DNA of 64,000 nucleotides from Pseudomonas sp. SLFW (GTDB lineage Bacteria; Pseudomonadota; Gammaproteobacteria; Pseudomonadales; Pseudomonadaceae), in assembly GCF_009905615.1 (NCBI RefSeq), contig NZ_JAAAKW010000008.1, forward strand, positions 62,001 through 126,000, written 5' to 3'. Made by a program: the position numbers and the translations under genes. Each line of letters starts with the position of its first letter. Position 1 is the first letter of the stretch. This document shows positions 61,777-64,000 of this stretch, piece after piece. Below the pieces are notes generated by a model. It did not search any database. It was not told where the DNA came from and saw only the letters and a list, made by a program, of their open reading frames with translations.

Positions 61777-62592
61777 ATGAAGGTCGAATTTGCCCAATTG
61801 TCGGGCCGGGACAGTGACACAGCCCACAACTTGCAACGTGCCCTTGCGGCGATCGACGCTTGCGATCCAGACACCCAACTGGTGGTGTTTCCAGAAACTT
61901 ACCTGATGGGCTTTCCCACGGCGGATACGGTGGCTGCGGTGGCCGAACCTGTGGACGGCCCCACCGTGCAAGCGGTGCAGAATGCCGCCCGCGCCCGAAA
62001 TATCGCGGTTGCCATTGGCTTTGCCGAAAACGATGAAGGCCGGTTCTACAACACCACCTTGCTGATCACGCCCGAGGGAATCGCGCTTCGCTACCGCAAG
62101 ACCCACCTGTGGCCGTCGGAGCGAAACGTGTTTCTGCCGGGCGACCGTTACGCCACCTGTGAATGGAACGGTGTGCGCGTAGGGCTGCTGATTTGCTACG
62201 ACATCGAGTTCCCGGAAACAGCACGAGCTTTGGCCCAATTGGGCGTCGATCTTCTGATCGTCACCAACGGCAACATGGACCCTTACGGTCCTGTCCACCG
62301 CACCGCAATCATGGCGCGGGCGCAGGAGAATCAGACGCTGGCGATCATGGTCAACCGCGTAGAAGCGGGTACGGGCAGTCTGGTGTTCGCGGGTGGAAGT
62401 GCGTTGGTCAACCCCTTCGGCACGCTTCTGCATGAAGCCGGGCGTGAAGAATCCCAATTCAGTCTTGAACTCGACTTCAGCCAACTACAGGCGGCGCGTC
62501 AGGACTATCGGTACCTGGATGATCAGCGCATACGCCTCCCTGGCGAAGTGATCGAGCATGCCAACGGTCTACGGGAGCTCTTGATCCCCTGA
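61777..62592 (+). CDS. nitrilase-superfamily carbon-nitrogen hydrolase
   Basis: A 271-residue amidase-like enzyme. The catalytic triad is Glu40 (VVFPETYLMGF), Lys108 (RYRKTHLWPSERNVF) and Cys140 (LICYDIEFPETARAL), with a second Glu in the region HRTAIMARAQENQ. It probably hydrolyses a small amide; deaminated glutathione, agmatine intermediates or omega-amides are all possible. Upstream GGAG suits the ATG. It precedes an APC permease by about 130 bp, so substrate import and hydrolysis may be linked. Confidence 0.88.
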   Translation: MKVEFAQLSGRDSDTAHNLQRALAAIDACDPDTQLVVFPETYLMGFPTADTVAAVAEPVDGPTVQAVQNAARARNIAVAIGFAENDEGRFYNTTLLITPEGIALRYRKTHLWPSERNVFLPGDRYATCEWNGVRVGLLICYDIEFPETARALAQLGVDLLIVTNGNMDPYGPVHRTAIMARAQENQTLAIMVNRVEAGTGSLVFAGGSALVNPFGTLLHEAGREESQFSLELDFSQLQAARQDYRYLDDQRIRLPGEVIEHANGLRELLIP

Positions 62593-62611
62593 GGCCCGGC
62601 TTCAATCGTTA

Positions 62612-62639
62612 ATCGCTCTCACTCTGAGGTGAGAGCGAT
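62612..62639. promoter_or_regulatory. 11-bp hairpin between hydrolase and permease
   Basis: ATCGCTCTCAC (62612-62622) pairs perfectly with GTGAGAGCGAT (62629-62639) around a 6-nt loop. No T-run follows, so it may be a weak terminator, an attenuator or an operator for the permease. Confidence 0.65.
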
Positions 62640-62721
62640 GAGTATTCACCGATAAAAATAACGTTTTTGTTCCGCCGAAGTTTTCTCTGCCATAAAACCA
62701 ATAATCCCGGAGTAACAGCTC

Positions 62722-64000
62722 ATGGCTCGTCTGCAACGCACTCTCTCATTGGGGGCGGTGGTGCTTTTTGGCATCGCCTACATGACCCCTACCGTCGTTC
62801 TGGCAACATTCGGCATTCTCGCCACATCAACCAACGGCATGGTGCCGGCCGCTTATCTGGCCGCATTGATTCCGATGTTTTTTACCGCCTTGAGCTATGG
62901 CCACATGGCCGCTGCGTATCCAGTGGCAGGATCAGCCTATAGCTACGTGCGAAAGGCCATCAGTCCCAAACTGGGCTTCCTCGCTGGCTGGGCCGTTCTG
63001 CTCGATTATCTATTCCTTCCGATGGCGATTTGGCTCATCGGCGCCGCTTACCTGGGGTCTGCGTTTCCGTCAGTGCCTCAGGCGGTTTGGGTACTCGCCT
63101 TCATTATCATCACCAGCGTCATCAACATCGTTGGCTTGAAGTTGGCCAATAAAGTCAGCGCGTTGCTGATGCTCATCCAGATGCTGGTGTTGGTAGCGTT
63201 TGTGGTGCTGTGCATTCATTACATCGCCGGAGACGCGAGTACGCCTCTTTGGACATTGTCCCCATTTATCTCGGGCGAAATGAAGTTGCCCCTGATCATG
63301 GGCGGATCGGCCATTGCCTGTTACTCCTTCCTGGGCTTTGACGCCGTGAGTACGCTCACCGAAGAAACCAAAGACCCGGTTCGCACCATTCCCCGAGCCA
63401 TCATGCTGATCACGCTGATCGGTGGCTTGATCTTCATCGTCGTTTCCTACTTCGTACAACTGGCGCATCCCTCCGTCGCGTTCGAAAACTCGGACTCAGC
63501 GGCCTACGAGATCGCGAAGAACATCGGCGGTGACCTCTTCGTCAGCTTCTTCATGATTGGCATGGTGGTTGGACAGTTCGCGTCGGGCCTGGCTGCTCAG
63601 GCGAGCGGATCGCGGTTGCTGTACGCGATGGGACGGGACGGCGTGCTCTCGACTTCTTTCTTTGGCCGCGTCAGTGAGCGCTTCGGCACACCGGTCAACA
63701 GCATCGTGTTGTGTGGCGTAGTGGCGCTAATGGCGCTGAAGCTGGACGTAACGACATCCACTTCCTTCATCAACTTTGGCGCTTTTCTCGCTTTCACACT
63801 CGTCAACGTATCGGTGATCTTCCACTACTGGATCGGCGCCAAGAACCGTGGTTTACGTGAGTTCGTGCTGTTTTTGATTTTTCCACTCATCGGTGCGGTG
63901 GCGTGTCTGTGGCTGATGGTCAGCCTGGATAAGATGGCGCTTATCCTGGGCCTGAGCTGGCTGGCGCTGGGTTGCATCTACCTGGCGTGGCTCACAGGCG
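62722..64000 (+). CDS. APC-family amino acid/polyamine permease (partial)
   Basis: An incomplete gene running off the right edge; 426 codons are present and in one open frame. It starts MARLQRTLSLGAVVLFGIAYMTPTVVLATFG, with the consensus first-helix motif of APC transporters. Further landmarks are AAYPVAGSAYSYVRKAISPKLGFLAGWAVLLDY and YSFLGFDAVSTLTEETKDPVRTIPRAI (the helix 6 and 7 region). About eleven helices can be seen. It resembles PuuP-type putrescine and other amine importers, so a polyamine or amino acid is likely. It lies downstream of the hydrolase and hairpin. Confidence 0.88.
   Translation, partial: MARLQRTLSLGAVVLFGIAYMTPTVVLATFGILATSTNGMVPAAYLAALIPMFFTALSYGHMAAAYPVAGSAYSYVRKAISPKLGFLAGWAVLLDYLFLPMAIWLIGAAYLGSAFPSVPQAVWVLAFIIITSVINIVGLKLANKVSALLMLIQMLVLVAFVVLCIHYIAGDASTPLWTLSPFISGEMKLPLIMGGSAIACYSFLGFDAVSTLTEETKDPVRTIPRAIMLITLIGGLIFIVVSYFVQLAHPSVAFENSDSAAYEIAKNIGGDLFVSFFMIGMVVGQFASGLAAQASGSRLLYAMGRDGVLSTSFFGRVSERFGTPVNSIVLCGVVALMALKLDVTTSTSFINFGAFLAFTLVNVSVIFHYWIGAKNRGLREFVLFLIFPLIGAVACLWLMVSLDKMALILGLSWLALGCIYLAWLTG

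Overview
The window is chromosomal DNA of a fluorescent Pseudomonas. The order of genes from ung through tct, nadB, algU-muc, lepA, lepB, rnc, era, recO, pdxJ and on to a Lon-type protease is the conserved pseudomonad backbone. Three further features fit: a phaG gene, PQQ glucose dehydrogenase next to an OprB porin, and several families of REP/REPIN palindromes between genes. There is no mucC between mucB and mucD, which from memory is described for the P. syringae group, so that group (or a close relative) is my best guess. No species can be proven from the window alone.

Layout. Positions 1-1560 hold an unrecognised, AT-richer gene next to a tRNA-Gly(CCC) gene and a truncated second copy of it, which looks like an integration boundary. 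1.8-8.4 kb is housekeeping: phaG, rsuA, a Cys-rich protein overlapping a diguanylate cyclase, a Gly/Tyr/Pro-rich lipoprotein, a 3-hydroxyisobutyryl-CoA hydrolase-like gene and ung. 8.4-10.6 kb is a two-gene ATPase plus HNH nuclease module resembling the Septu (PtuAB) anti-phage system. It sits on the same strand as, and directly downstream of, a tctC-tctB-tctA-abrB tricarboxylate transport operon (10.7-14.7 kb). The divergent regulators tctD/tctE follow, with four CTTTCA/G repeats spaced exactly 11 bp upstream of tctD.

17.3-24.3 kb carries an HDOD protein, ygfZ, sdhE-ygfX, nadB and algU-mucA-mucB with a good sigma-22 promoter. 24.6-32.7 kb is mucD, lepA, lepB, a DUF4845 gene, rnc, era, recO and pdxJ. 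32.8-37.7 kb (minus strand) is cmoAB, a chagasin-like cysteine protease inhibitor and a second Lon protease. 37.9-42.3 kb is a tight operon of a cupredoxin, a GGDEF/EAL protein, a DUF3034 protein and a lipoprotein truncated hemoglobin, followed by a compound palindrome. 42.7-46.6 kb is periplasmic glucose oxidation and uptake (gcd, oprB).

47.1-51.8 kb is metal-related: a ZnuD-like TonB receptor with a Zur-type operator, and an NfeR/NfeF (YqjI/YqjH) pair with a perfect palindrome in front; VF530 and Pr6Pr genes lie between. 52-56.4 kb has an unusual large class A PBP and an OpgC-like acyltransferase. 56.7-59.1 kb is a gtrABC-type O-antigen glucosylation cluster whose gtrB is clearly broken. 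59.1-64 kb holds an FMN glutamate-synthase-like enzyme, a LuxR regulator, a nitrilase-superfamily amidase and an APC permease that runs off the window.

All calls rest on reading translations and motifs by eye. No database search was run, and GC statements are visual impressions.
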